Positions 25,763 to 34,060 of a DNA stretch of 64,000 bases are shown here, one piece after another. Source of the DNA: Bradyrhizobium sp. SK17 (GTDB lineage: Bacteria > Pseudomonadota > Alphaproteobacteria > Rhizobiales > Xanthobacteraceae); the NCBI RefSeq assembly GCF_002831585.1, contig NZ_CP025113.1, positions 1,364,001-1,428,000 on the forward strand, given 5' to 3'. The position numbers and the translations under genes were made by a program. The stretch's first letter is position 1. Each line of letters begins with the position of its first letter. The notes beneath the pieces are model-generated. The model was not told where the DNA came from, did no database searches, and saw only the letters and a list, made by a program, of their open reading frames with translations.

Positions 25763-27118
25763 TCAAATCAGCCGCGTGACGGTCTGCTTGCGCCATACCA
25801 GCGTGTAATAGGCCATCTGCAACAGGAACATGGTTGCAAAGGTCACCGGATAGGCGATCCAGATGCCGCTGATCCCGATGGCGCGGCTGAGCAGGATCGC
25901 GACCGGCACCTCGACCACCGCGATCACCAGGGTCGAGATCAACAGCGGCATCCACACCGTGCCGCCGGCGCGCATCGCGCCGGAAAATACCGTCGCCATG
26001 CCGAACAGCACCATGCTCCACAGCACGATGTACAGCAGCTGCTGTGCCAGCGCGAGCACGGCGGGATCGACGATGAAGAAGCCCATCAAGGGTCGCGCGA
26101 ACAGATAGCCGAGCACCACCAGTCCGCCGGTCAGCCACAGGTTCATCTCGAGCCCGGTCCTGACGATGGCACCGACCTGGCCCGGCTCGCCGCGGCCGAT
26201 CGCCTGCGCGCCGAAGATCGAGGTCGTGATCGCGATCGAGATCGCCGGGAACTGGACATAGCCGATCACCTGGTTGACCGCGCCATAGGCGGCGGTGGCA
26301 TCCGAGCCGAAGCCGTTGACGAGGCCGAGCAGCACCAGCTCGGCGAGTGAGACCACCACCATGCCGATCGCGGTCGGAATGCCGAGCCGTAGCACGATGC
26401 GCAGCAGGGCGCCGTTCGGCCGCATTGCGCGCAGGAAGGCGGCGTCGAAGGCGAGTGCATGCTTGTGCCGCAGCATGTGGACATGCAGCCACAGCAGCGT
26501 CACGACGCCCGAGACAGTGGAGGCAACGGCCGCGCTGGCGACGCCCAGCATCGGCAGGCCGAGCCAGCCACGGATCAGCGCCGGCGTCACCACGAGGCCG
26601 GTGATGGTCGAGACCGTCAGCGCAACCAGCGGCGTCACGGTGTCGCCGACGCCGCGCATCATCGCCGTCAGCAGCAGGAACGCGAAGGTGATGGGCATGC
26701 TGATCATCATGATCCGAGCATAGGACACCGCCGCGTCGAGCACGTCAGGCGGCGTCGCAAGCGCGACCAGGAGCGGCCGCGTGAACAGGCCGCCCAATAT
26801 CGCGATCGCAACGGCCAGCAGCAGCGTCACGGTCATGGTGGTGCCGGCGACCGCCTTGACCCGATCGGGTTCGTTGGCGCCCCAGGCCTGGCCGATCATG
26901 ACGGATGCGCCGGCACTGAGACCGATCACGAATGCGATGAAGAAGAACATCACCGGAAAGAACACCGAGACGGCCGCCAGCGCGTCGACGCCGATCATCT
27001 GGCCGAGATAGACGCCGTTGACGGTGCCGAACAATGACTGGAGCACGTTGCTCAGCAGCATCGGCGCCAGGAAGGACAGGAAGGCTTTGCGCAGGGAGGG
27101 AGGTGTGGACACGTTCAA
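25763..27118 (-). CDS. MATE-family efflux transporter
   Basis: Twelve-helix multidrug or organic-cation antiporter, 451 residues, with the two internally repeated six-helix halves of the MATE fold (LAPMLLSNVLQSLFGTVNGVYLG at the front, LRLGIPTAIGMVVVSLAEL in the second half). The substrate is unknown. Start codon TTG 27118 (LNVSTPP) has GGAAA close by; a GTG six bases further in is the alternative. It is transcribed alone, behind a 126-base gap. Confidence 0.9.
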   Translation of the reverse strand: MNVSTPPSLRKAFLSFLAPMLLSNVLQSLFGTVNGVYLGQMIGVDALAAVSVFFPVMFFFIAFVIGLSAGASVMIGQAWGANEPDRVKAVAGTTMTVTLLLAVAIAILGGLFTRPLLVALATPPDVLDAAVSYARIMMISMPITFAFLLLTAMMRGVGDTVTPLVALTVSTITGLVVTPALIRGWLGLPMLGVASAAVASTVSGVVTLLWLHVHMLRHKHALAFDAAFLRAMRPNGALLRIVLRLGIPTAIGMVVVSLAELVLLGLVNGFGSDATAAYGAVNQVIGYVQFPAISIAITTSIFGAQAIGRGEPGQVGAIVRTGLEMNLWLTGGLVVLGYLFARPLMGFFIVDPAVLALAQQLLYIVLWSMVLFGMATVFSGAMRAGGTVWMPLLISTLVIAVVEVPVAILLSRAIGISGIWIAYPVTFATMFLLQMAYYTLVWRKQTVTRLI

Positions 27119-27244
27119 TTTCCAAAAACTGGACCGCTCAGACGGTCGTGCATCTCAGGCCAGGCGGCACACACCGCCGTCGTCGCTGCCTTCGCAGGGA
27201 CGACATCTCGTTCGAGGTTACTCGTCCAGTCTGTTCAAAACGCG

Positions 27245-27832
27245 CTAGTCCGCTTGATCGCTATGGGCGAGCGCGATCACGTGGTCACGGATATCGGCCG
27301 GCCAGTCCGCGATCAGGGTCGCGAAGTGGCGCCGGTCGTGCGCGAACAGCGCGCGGATCGCGTCCTCGTAATGCGGCCGGTTGCCGCCCATTGTCGTCAT
27401 GAAGCGATAGGCCGCTTCCTGCGCGCTGCGCGTGCGATCCTTGTCGCCGCTGGCGCGCCGCGCCTCGTCGACCAGTTTGCGGATCGCAACCGACGCGCCG
27501 CCCCTCTGTTGCGCGAGCCAGTCCCAGTGCCGCGGCAACAGCGTGATCTCGCGCGCCACGACGCCGAGCTTCGGACGGCCAGGGCCGCGCGGCGCAACGG
27601 GCGCGGCGGGTTCCTCGTCACTGCGCGGCGCGAGCTTCGGCAGACGGGCCAGCACGTCGTCGACCGAGCCGCGGAAGTCGATATCGACCAGCGCCGAGGT
27701 GCGGCCGTTGAACACCAGGATCGCGGCGTCCTTGCGCTGGTCGAGCAATTGCTTGACGGCGCGGGCAACGTCGCTGAGCTCGCCGGCCGCGATGCGGTGC
27801 TCCTTTTCGAAGGCGATATAGGCTGGGGTCAT
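27245..27832 (-). CDS. DUF2239 family protein
   Basis: 195-residue cytoplasmic protein matching DUF2239: MTPAYIAFEKEHRIAAGELS, then ILVFNGRTSALVDIDFRGS, a Pro/Arg linker RGPGRPKLG, REITLLPRHWDWLAQQRGGASVAIRKLVDEAR, and a C-terminal helical part. The GRPKLGVVAREITLLPRHW segment looks ribbon-helix-helix-like and may bind DNA. Function unknown. GGGAGG precedes ATG 27832; divergent from the GST gene. Confidence 0.88.
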   Translation of the reverse strand: MTPAYIAFEKEHRIAAGELSDVARAVKQLLDQRKDAAILVFNGRTSALVDIDFRGSVDDVLARLPKLAPRSDEEPAAPVAPRGPGRPKLGVVAREITLLPRHWDWLAQQRGGASVAIRKLVDEARRASGDKDRTRSAQEAAYRFMTTMGGNRPHYEDAIRALFAHDRRHFATLIADWPADIRDHVIALAHSDQAD

Positions 27833-27963
27833 TGCAGGCCTCCCTGGCAGCACGGCATATTGCCCGGGTAATTTCCAATGATCCAGGCGCGTGCATCTCG
27901 ACTTTCCTGCGTCGGGCTGGCACCAAGCGCCGCTCGACCGCGCTGACATTGCAGAGGACGCCC

Positions 27964-28629
27964 ATGCTGACGGTTCACCATCTCAACAATTCCCGCTCGC
28001 AGCGCGTGCTGTGGCTGCTCGAGGAATTGGGCGTGCCCTACGAGATCGTGCGCTATCAGCGACAGCCCGACATGCGGGCGCCGAAGGAGCTCCGCGCGAT
28101 CCATCCGCTCGGCAAGTCGCCTGTCGTCACCGACAATGGCAACACCATCGCGGAATCCGGCGCGATCCTCGAATACGTCATTGCGACCTACGGCAATGGC
28201 CGCCTGATCCCGCAAGCCGATACGCCGGAGCGGCTGCGCTACACCTATTGGCTGCACTATGCCGAGGGCTCGGCGATGACGCCGCTGCTGCTCAAGCTGC
28301 TGTTCACGTTGATGCCGAAACGGGCGCCGGCGCTGTTGCGGCCGCTGGTGCGCAAGGTCTCGAACCAGGCGCTGTCCACGCTGGTCAATCCGCAGCTCAA
28401 GCAGCATATGGCCTATTGGGAAAGCGAACTCGGCAAGAGCGAGTGGTTCGCCGGCCACGACTTCTCTGGTGCCGACATCCAGATGAGCTTCCCGCTCGAG
28501 GCTGCCGCCGCGCGCGGTGGGCTCGAGGCGGGCCATCCCCGCTGCGTCGCGTTCCTCGAGCGCATCCACGCGCGCCCGGCCTATGCGCGGGCGCTGGAGA
28601 AGGGCGGACCGTACGAGGTCGGTCGATAA
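27964..28629 (+). CDS. Glutathione S-transferase
   Basis: Cytosolic GST-fold protein of 221 residues. The thioredoxin-like N-domain (LTVHHLNNSRSQRVLWLLEELGVPYE) has Ser/Asn in the active loop, PLGKSPVV carries the cis-Pro, ESGAI binds the gamma-glutamyl group, and a helical C-domain follows. GST-like transferase or peroxidase; substrate unknown. No strong Shine-Dalgarno is visible but ATG 27964 begins the domain exactly. Confidence 0.9.
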   Translation: MLTVHHLNNSRSQRVLWLLEELGVPYEIVRYQRQPDMRAPKELRAIHPLGKSPVVTDNGNTIAESGAILEYVIATYGNGRLIPQADTPERLRYTYWLHYAEGSAMTPLLLKLLFTLMPKRAPALLRPLVRKVSNQALSTLVNPQLKQHMAYWESELGKSEWFAGHDFSGADIQMSFPLEAAAARGGLEAGHPRCVAFLERIHARPAYARALEKGGPYEVGR

Positions 28630-28634
28630 CGCGG

Positions 28635-29060
28635 TCATCGCGGCAGCTCGACCAGCGGCAGCAGCCGCGAATCCGCCAGCGCCGCGGTGCGATGTCCGAT
28701 CCCGGCGAGGTAGGCCTCCGCCACCGCGAAGGCGAGGAACGCGCCGCGGCTTTTTTGCCGGATCAGCATCGCGCGATCCCAGCGCTCGCCTTCGGGCCCG
28801 ATCAAGAGCGGGCCGCCATTCCCCATGAATAGGATGTCGCCGCCGCTCTTCCGCAAGTGCGGGAGGGTGTGCGCGACATAGCGGTCGTATGCCTCCGCGC
28901 CTGATATCGGCTGCGGCGGGGCCAGCTCGGGGCTTTGCGAATAATCGGCGATCTCCCGGAAGCGCAACAGATTGAGCATCACCAATTCGCCTGCGATCTC
29001 GCGCTGGGCGAAGTCGCGTCCGGCATTCCAGGTCGGCTCGAGATAGCAGGCGGTGTCCAT
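28635..29060 (-). CDS. DUF1330-type small protein
   Basis: 141-residue protein of the dimeric alpha-beta barrel DUF1330 group: VMLNLLRFREIADYSQSPE, GAEAYDRYVAHTLPHLRKSGGDILFMGNGGPLLIGPEGERWDRAMLIRQKSRGAFLAF. Some relatives are mono-oxygenase-like. No catalytic residue is certain. Divergent from the GIY-YIG gene with a strong inverted repeat between, so both may share a regulator. The GST gene ends six bases from its stop (convergent). Confidence 0.85.
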   Translation of the reverse strand: MDTACYLEPTWNAGRDFAQREIAGELVMLNLLRFREIADYSQSPELAPPQPISGAEAYDRYVAHTLPHLRKSGGDILFMGNGGPLLIGPEGERWDRAMLIRQKSRGAFLAFAVAEAYLAGIGHRTAALADSRLLPLVELPR

Positions 29061-29097
29061 GGCGGTCGTCTCACGAGGTGCGGATGGTCTTTTTTAC

Positions 29098-29129
29098 CCG
29101 GGCATAATTGTGTTGTCAATAATACCCGG
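29098..29129. promoter_or_regulatory. Inverted repeat in DUF1330/GIY-YIG promoter
   Basis: CCGGGCATAATTG (29098-29110) and CAATAATACCCGG (29117-29129) form a near-perfect inverted repeat with only two mismatches and a 6-base centre. TACCCGG is also directly repeated. It lies midway between two divergent start codons: a likely operator. Confidence 0.65.
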
Positions 29130-29164
29130 ATATAAATAGTCTGACCGAGACGACAGGAGCCGCG

Positions 29165-29500
29165 ATGAAGACCGAGGACCGCAAGCAAGCCATTGCCGAC
29201 TACAAGAAGCGCGCGAGCGTTGCCGGCGTGTTCGCGATCCGCTGCCGCGCGACGGGGGAGGTCTGGGTCGGGCAGGCGCCCGATCTCGACAAGATCCAGA
29301 ACCGGATCTGGTTCACGCTGCGGATGGGCAGCCACCGCAATACCGGATTGCAGCGCGCCTGGACGGCGCATGGCGCGGAAAGCATGTCGCTTGAAACGCT
29401 GGAGCGGATCGAGGACGAGGAGCTCGCCTACGTGCGCGACACGCTGCTCAAGGAGCGCGTGGCGCATTGGCGCGAGCAGCTGAAGGCGTCTGCGCTGTAG
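29165..29500 (+). CDS. GIY-YIG-like small protein
   Basis: 111-residue protein resembling a degenerate GIY-YIG nuclease domain: AGVFAIRCRATGEVWVGQAPDLDKIQNRIWFTLRMGSHRNTGLQRAW. GVF and WVG stand where GIY and YIG would be, then the helix with RMGSHRNTGLQ. Tyr is missing from both motifs, so nuclease activity is doubtful. Rhizobial genomes hold several such short proteins of unknown role. Preceded by AGGAGCCGCG and the divergent operator. Confidence 0.82.
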   Translation: MKTEDRKQAIADYKKRASVAGVFAIRCRATGEVWVGQAPDLDKIQNRIWFTLRMGSHRNTGLQRAWTAHGAESMSLETLERIEDEELAYVRDTLLKERVAHWREQLKASAL

Positions 29501-29501
29501 C

Positions 29502-30377
29502 CTAGCGCGCAGGCAGCGGCTGCACGGTGACGCCGGGCGGCGGCGCGTCGTCGTCCGGCACGAAGAAATCCGACATCAGCGGCACCGAGGGATCGACGCG
29601 GTAGTGCTCGAAATCGCGCACGCCATTGGCATAGAGCACCTTGTCGTCGATGCAGAAATGCCCGGTGAATTCGCGTGACGGCCGGGTGATGATCGCATGG
29701 GCCGCATCGCCCATGATCTCGGGTGTGCGGCTGGCGCGCATCATGGCGTCGCCGCCGAGCAGGTTGCCGACCGCGGCAGTCGCGATCGTGGTGCGCGGCC
29801 ACAGCGCGTTGACGGCGACGCCGGCGGATTTCAGTTCGCCGGCGAGCCCCAGCACGCACATGCTCATGCCGAACTTCGCCATCGTGTAGGCGGTCGAATG
29901 CTCGAACCATTTCGTCTTCATGTCGAGCGGCGGCGACAGCATCAGGATATGCGGATTCTGCGCCTTCTTCAGATGCGGAATGCAGTATTTCGACACCATG
30001 AAGGTGCCGCGGGTGTTGATCCCCATCATCAGGTCGTAGCGCTTCATGTCGGTCGCCTGCGAATTGGTCAGGCTGATGGCGCTGGCATTGTTGACGCAGA
30101 CGTCGATGCCGCCGAACTCGGCGACGGTCTGCTCGATCGCCGCCATCACCTGCGCCTCGTCCCTGATGTCGCAGATGACAGGCAGTGCCTTGCCGCCGGC
30201 GGCGCGGACCTCGTCGGCGGCGGTGTAGATCGTGCCCTTCAGCTTCGGATGCGGCTCGGCGGTCTTGGCCGCGATCGCGACATTGGCGCCGTCACGCGCG
30301 GCGCGCAGCGCGATCGCAAGCCCAATGCCGCGGCTCGCACCCGAGATGAACAGCGTCTTGTCTTTGAGCGATGTCAT
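29502..30377 (-). CDS. HSDL2-like short-chain dehydrogenase
   Basis: SDR of 291 residues, NAD(P)-binding GASRGIGLAIALRAA, CVNNAS, active-site YTMAKFG (Y-x-x-x-K), and the PxSPPLDMK segment typical of the hydroxysteroid-dehydrogenase-like 2 group. Probable substrates are fatty acyl or steroid-like alcohols; not provable here. It converges on the GIY-YIG gene. The repeat downstream of its start (30411-30545) separates it from the MFS gene. Confidence 0.88.
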   Translation of the reverse strand: MTSLKDKTLFISGASRGIGLAIALRAARDGANVAIAAKTAEPHPKLKGTIYTAADEVRAAGGKALPVICDIRDEAQVMAAIEQTVAEFGGIDVCVNNASAISLTNSQATDMKRYDLMMGINTRGTFMVSKYCIPHLKKAQNPHILMLSPPLDMKTKWFEHSTAYTMAKFGMSMCVLGLAGELKSAGVAVNALWPRTTIATAAVGNLLGGDAMMRASRTPEIMGDAAHAIITRPSREFTGHFCIDDKVLYANGVRDFEHYRVDPSVPLMSDFFVPDDDAPPPGVTVQPLPAR

Positions 30378-30410
30378 GAGAACCTCCGTGAGGGACGCAC
30401 GAGACGATGG

Positions 30411-30545
30411 CCCCCTCTCCCCTTGTGGGAGAGGGTTGGGGGTGAGGGGTATTTCTCCACACGGTGCACCGCGCGGATAGCCCGCGACGCCTCACCCGGA
30501 TTGCATCTGGTGATGCAATCCGGCCTCTCCCACAGGGGGAGAGGC
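30411..30545. repeat. Repeat family B, copy 1
   Basis: CCCCCTCTCCCCTTGTGGGAG at one end and CCTCTCCCACAGGGGGAGAG at the other, with TGAGGGG / CTCACCC and GGATTGCATC / GATGCAATCC inner pairs. A related copy lies at 32047-32167. A multi-hairpin element filling the gap before the SDR gene. Confidence 0.8.
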
Positions 30546-30586
30546 GAAGTGAAGCAAGCCGCGCGGCCGTCGCGCCACTGACAACC

Positions 30587-31885
30587 CTACCCATCCGCAT
30601 GCAGCACGCGGCCGCGGGTCTCCGGCAGCGCGTAGGCGGCGATGAAGAACACGCCATAGGCCGCGACGGCAAAGATCGCGATCGCGTTGGCCAGTGTGGT
30701 CGTGGTCGAGAGTGCGCCGACCAGGAACGGAAACAGCGCGCCGACGCCGCGGCCGAAATTGTAGCAGAAGCCCTGGCCTGAGCCGCGCAGCCGGGTCGGA
30801 TACAGCTCGGTCAGGAATGCGCCCATGCCCGAGAAATAGCCCGAGGCAAAGAAGCCGAGCGGGAAGCCCAGCACCCACAGCACCTGGTTGGAGAGCGGCA
30901 GCTGGGTGTAGAGCAATACCACCGCGATGGCGCCGAGCGAGAAGATCAGGAACAGGTTGCGGCGGCCGATCCGGTCGGCGAGCCAGGCGCCGACCAGATA
31001 GCCGATGAAGGAGCCGACGATCAGCGTCGCGAGGTAGCCGGTCGAGCCGACCACCGACAGCTTGCGCTCGGTGGTGAGGAAGCGCGGCACCCAGAAGGTG
31101 ATGGCGTAGTAGCCGCCCTGCATGCCGGTACCGACCAGCGAGGCGAGCAACGTGGTCTTCAGGATCGGGCCTTGAAAGATTTCCCACAGCGAGGCAGGTC
31201 CGCTGCCGGAGGCCTTCTGCTTCGCCATCGTGGCAGCGGAGATCTCGGGCTCGGTGACGTAGCGGCGCAGATAGAATACGAGCAAGGCCGGCAGCGCGCC
31301 GATCACGAACATCCAGCGCCAGGCGTTTTCCGGCGGGAGCACCGAGAACAGCACCGCCTGCGCCAGCACCGCAAAGCCCCAGCCGATCGCCCAGCCCGAC
31401 TGCACCGAGCCGACCGCGCGGCCGCGATATTGCGGCCGGATCGCCTCGCCGATCAGCACTGCACCCGCGGCCCATTCGCCACCGAAGCCGAGACCGAGCA
31501 GCGCGCGGGCGATCAGCAACTGATCGAAATTCTGCACCACGGCGCAGACCAGCGAGAAGAACGAGAACCAGATGATGGTGAGCTGCAACGTCTTCACCCG
31601 CCCGATCCGGTCGGAGAGATAGCCGCCGAGCCAGCCGCCGACGGCGGAGGCCAGCAGCGTCACGGTTCCGGCGAGCCCGGCGGTGCCGGCGTCGACCTTC
31701 CACAGCGTGATGATGGTGCCGATGACCAGCGGATAGATCATGAAATCCATGCCGTCGAGCGTCCAGCCCGAGGCGCAGGCCCAGAACGTGCGCCGTTCCT
31801 GCAAATTCATGTCGCGGTAGAAGGCGAGGAGACTGGTGTCCTCGATTTCTGCGACTTCGATCGATTTGGATTCCGCCGTGCTCAT
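30587..31885 (-). CDS. MFS transporter (metabolite:H+ symporter type)
   Basis: Twelve-helix major facilitator, 432 residues. The loop 2-3 motif is GGYLSDRIGRVKTLQL and the loop 8-9 motif is GAWLADRIGRRN; RALLGLGFGGEWAAGAVLIGEAIRPQYRGRAVG is the helix 4-5 signature of the SHS/AAHS-type organic acid or sugar symporters. The N-terminus has a cytoplasmic SLLAFYRDMNLQERRTFWAC amphipathic stretch seen in this family. The substrate (carboxylate or aromatic acid) is unresolved. Confidence 0.9.
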   Translation of the reverse strand: MSTAESKSIEVAEIEDTSLLAFYRDMNLQERRTFWACASGWTLDGMDFMIYPLVIGTIITLWKVDAGTAGLAGTVTLLASAVGGWLGGYLSDRIGRVKTLQLTIIWFSFFSLVCAVVQNFDQLLIARALLGLGFGGEWAAGAVLIGEAIRPQYRGRAVGSVQSGWAIGWGFAVLAQAVLFSVLPPENAWRWMFVIGALPALLVFYLRRYVTEPEISAATMAKQKASGSGPASLWEIFQGPILKTTLLASLVGTGMQGGYYAITFWVPRFLTTERKLSVVGSTGYLATLIVGSFIGYLVGAWLADRIGRRNLFLIFSLGAIAVVLLYTQLPLSNQVLWVLGFPLGFFASGYFSGMGAFLTELYPTRLRGSGQGFCYNFGRGVGALFPFLVGALSTTTTLANAIAIFAVAAYGVFFIAAYALPETRGRVLHADG

Positions 31886-32188
31886 CCGCGTTCCCCGGAG
31901 AAATTGTTCGCCGGCTGTTTGCGATCCGCGGCCGGAGTTGCGCGGACCGTCAATCTATCGCGATGTCGCAGGCAGGGCAAAGCAGCGTTTGCTCGGTCCT
32001 TAGAACGAGATGAAGCTGGATTGTATCGGTCGGCCACGAGCACGTTCACCTCTCCCCGACGGGGAGAGGTCGATTTGCGCAGCAAATCGGGTGAGGGCCT
32101 GCGGCTCCAACGAGAGAGCGGAACCCCTCACCCGGCGCTACGCGCCGACCTCTCCCAAGGGAGAGGTGAGCCTCGAACGCCGCGCATT
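31886..32188. other. 303-base gap with repeat
   Basis: No gene. 32047-32167 is a copy of repeat family B. 31886-32046 is otherwise featureless apart from a possible ribosome site for the MFS gene. Confidence 0.5.
32047..32167. repeat. Repeat family B, copy 2
   Basis: ACCTCTCCCCGACGGGGAGAG hairpin, GATTTGCGCAGCAAATC hairpin, CCCCTCACCCGGCG, and a closing ACCTCTCCCAAGGGAGAGGT hairpin. Shares the CTCTCCC/GGGAGAG and TGAGGG/CTCACCC blocks with copy 1, but the inner pairs differ. Confidence 0.8.
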
Positions 32189-33946
32189 CTAGTATCCCGC
32201 GGCCTCCGAGCCACGCGTGCGCGGATCGGGCGCGCCGAGCAGACCATTGGTCGTGACCACGATCGAGTTCGCAGAGGAGTAGCCGAGCGGCTCGACGAGC
32301 TTGTGCCCCTTGGCGCGCAGATCGGCGAGCACTGCGTCGGGAAAGCCGCGCTCGATGCGGACCTCGTCGGGCAGCCATTGATGGTGGATGCGCGGCGCGG
32401 CGACCGCGGCGGCGATGTCCATCTTGTAGTCGATGACGTCGACGATGATCTGCGTCACCGCCGAGATGATGCGGCTGCCGCCCGGCGATCCCGTCACCAG
32501 CACCGGCTTGCCGTCCTTCAGCACGATGGTCGGCGACATCGACGACAACGGGCGCTTGCCCGGCCCCGGCAGATTGGCCTCGAAGCCGACCAGGCCGAAG
32601 GCGTTGGAGGCGCCGGGCGCCGCGGTGAAGTCGTCGAGCTCGTTGTTGAGCAACACGCCGGTGCCGTCGGCGACGAGGCCGACGCCATAGGGGAAGTTCA
32701 GCGTGTAGGTGTTGCTGACGGCGTTGCCGCTGGCATCGACCACGGAGTAATGCGTGGTGTTGTCGCCCTCATGCGGTTGCTTCGCGTTGCGCACATCGAT
32801 CCAGGGCGTGGCGCGGGCGAGATCGATGGTCGCGCGTTGCCTGGCGGCATAGGCCTTGTCGACCAGCAATTGCGTCGGCGCATCGACGAAGGCAGGATCG
32901 CCGAGATAGCGGGCGCGGTCGGCATAGGCCCGCTTCATCGCCTCGATCATCACATGCAGCGAGGCGGCCGAGCCCTGCTTCATGTCCGACACCTGAAAGC
33001 CTTCGAGGATGTTGAGGATCTCCAACAGCACGACGCCGCCGGAGGACGGCTGCGGCATCGCGACGATGTCATAGCCGCGATAGGTGCCGCGGATCGGTGT
33101 CCGGATGATCGGTTGATAGGATTTCAAATCGTCGAGTGTGAAGATGCCGCCGGCCTGCTTGATGCCGCTGACGAGCTTTTCGGCGACCGCGCCTTCGTAG
33201 AAGCCGCGCGGTCCCTGTTCGGCGATCGCGGTCAAAACGCCGGCGAGGTCGCCCTGGACCAGGCGGTCGCCCTCGTGCAGCGGCGTGCCGTCGGCATGTG
33301 AGAACGTCTTGGCCGAATTCGGCCAGCGCGACATGCGGCGATACATGTCGGACAACGTATCGGATGTGTCGTCGGTGACGATGAAGCCGTCGCGGGCGAG
33401 ATCGATCGCGGGCTTGAGGATCTGCGCCAGCGTGAACTTGCCGGAGCCGTATTTCTCAAGCGCCAGCGCCAGGCCCGCGACCGTGCCGGGCACGCCGATC
33501 GCAAGCGCGGAGTTGCGCGACTTGTCGGGATCGGGCTTGCCCTCGGCACTGAGGAACATGTCGCGGGTGGCGGCCTGCGGCGCGGTCTCGCGGTAGTCGA
33601 TTGCGATATCCTCGTTGCGGCCGGCGAGGTGGATCACCATGAAGCCGCCACCGCCGATATTGCCGGCGCGCGGATAGGTCACCGCCATCGCAAAGCCGGT
33701 GGCGACCGCGGCATCGACGGCATTGCCACCCTGCCGCAGGATGTCGGCGCCGACCCGCGCAGCGAGTTTCTCCTGTGCCACCACCATGCCGTTTTCGGCG
33801 CGAACGCTGCGGGCAGCGTCAGTGGCTGACGGCTCGTAGGCGCGGCGCTGGACCTGGACCTGGACTTGGCCGAGGGCGGGTGTTGCGATGCCGATCGCCA
33901 GGAGAGCGGCAAACAGCCGTCGCGACATCGTTGCTGTCAGCGCCAT
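32189..33946 (-). CDS. ggt: Gamma-glutamyltransferase
   Basis: Periplasmic threonine-type Ntn hydrolase, 585 residues, with signal peptide (to PALGQ). It transfers or hydrolyses gamma-glutamyl groups of glutathione. Autocleavage site and catalytic Thr are in EGDNTTHYSVVD; GPGGFMV-like NIGGGGFMVIHL and the SSMSPTIVLKDGKPVLVTGSPGG segment are intact. The residues VQVQVQRRAYEP after the signal peptide come from a threefold CTGGAC tract (33849-33866). AGGACA supports ATG 33946. Confidence 0.95.
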   Translation of the reverse strand: MALTATMSRRLFAALLAIGIATPALGQVQVQVQRRAYEPSATDAARSVRAENGMVVAQEKLAARVGADILRQGGNAVDAAVATGFAMAVTYPRAGNIGGGGFMVIHLAGRNEDIAIDYRETAPQAATRDMFLSAEGKPDPDKSRNSALAIGVPGTVAGLALALEKYGSGKFTLAQILKPAIDLARDGFIVTDDTSDTLSDMYRRMSRWPNSAKTFSHADGTPLHEGDRLVQGDLAGVLTAIAEQGPRGFYEGAVAEKLVSGIKQAGGIFTLDDLKSYQPIIRTPIRGTYRGYDIVAMPQPSSGGVVLLEILNILEGFQVSDMKQGSAASLHVMIEAMKRAYADRARYLGDPAFVDAPTQLLVDKAYAARQRATIDLARATPWIDVRNAKQPHEGDNTTHYSVVDASGNAVSNTYTLNFPYGVGLVADGTGVLLNNELDDFTAAPGASNAFGLVGFEANLPGPGKRPLSSMSPTIVLKDGKPVLVTGSPGGSRIISAVTQIIVDVIDYKMDIAAAVAAPRIHHQWLPDEVRIERGFPDAVLADLRAKGHKLVEPLGYSSANSIVVTTNGLLGAPDPRTRGSEAAGY

Positions 33947-34060
33947 CGAAGTGTCCTGCCCTGTTGGTCGCCGTATCAGCAAAACCGGCCCATGCTATAT
34001 GGGAACGGATCGCAGCGGCAAAAGCCTGCCTGCGGTCGAGCTCAAGGAATATCTTTCGCG

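Noticed and set aside
31172..33301. 709-residue plus-strand frame opposite MFS and ggt
   Set aside because: Covers two good minus-strand genes; shadow of codon bias.
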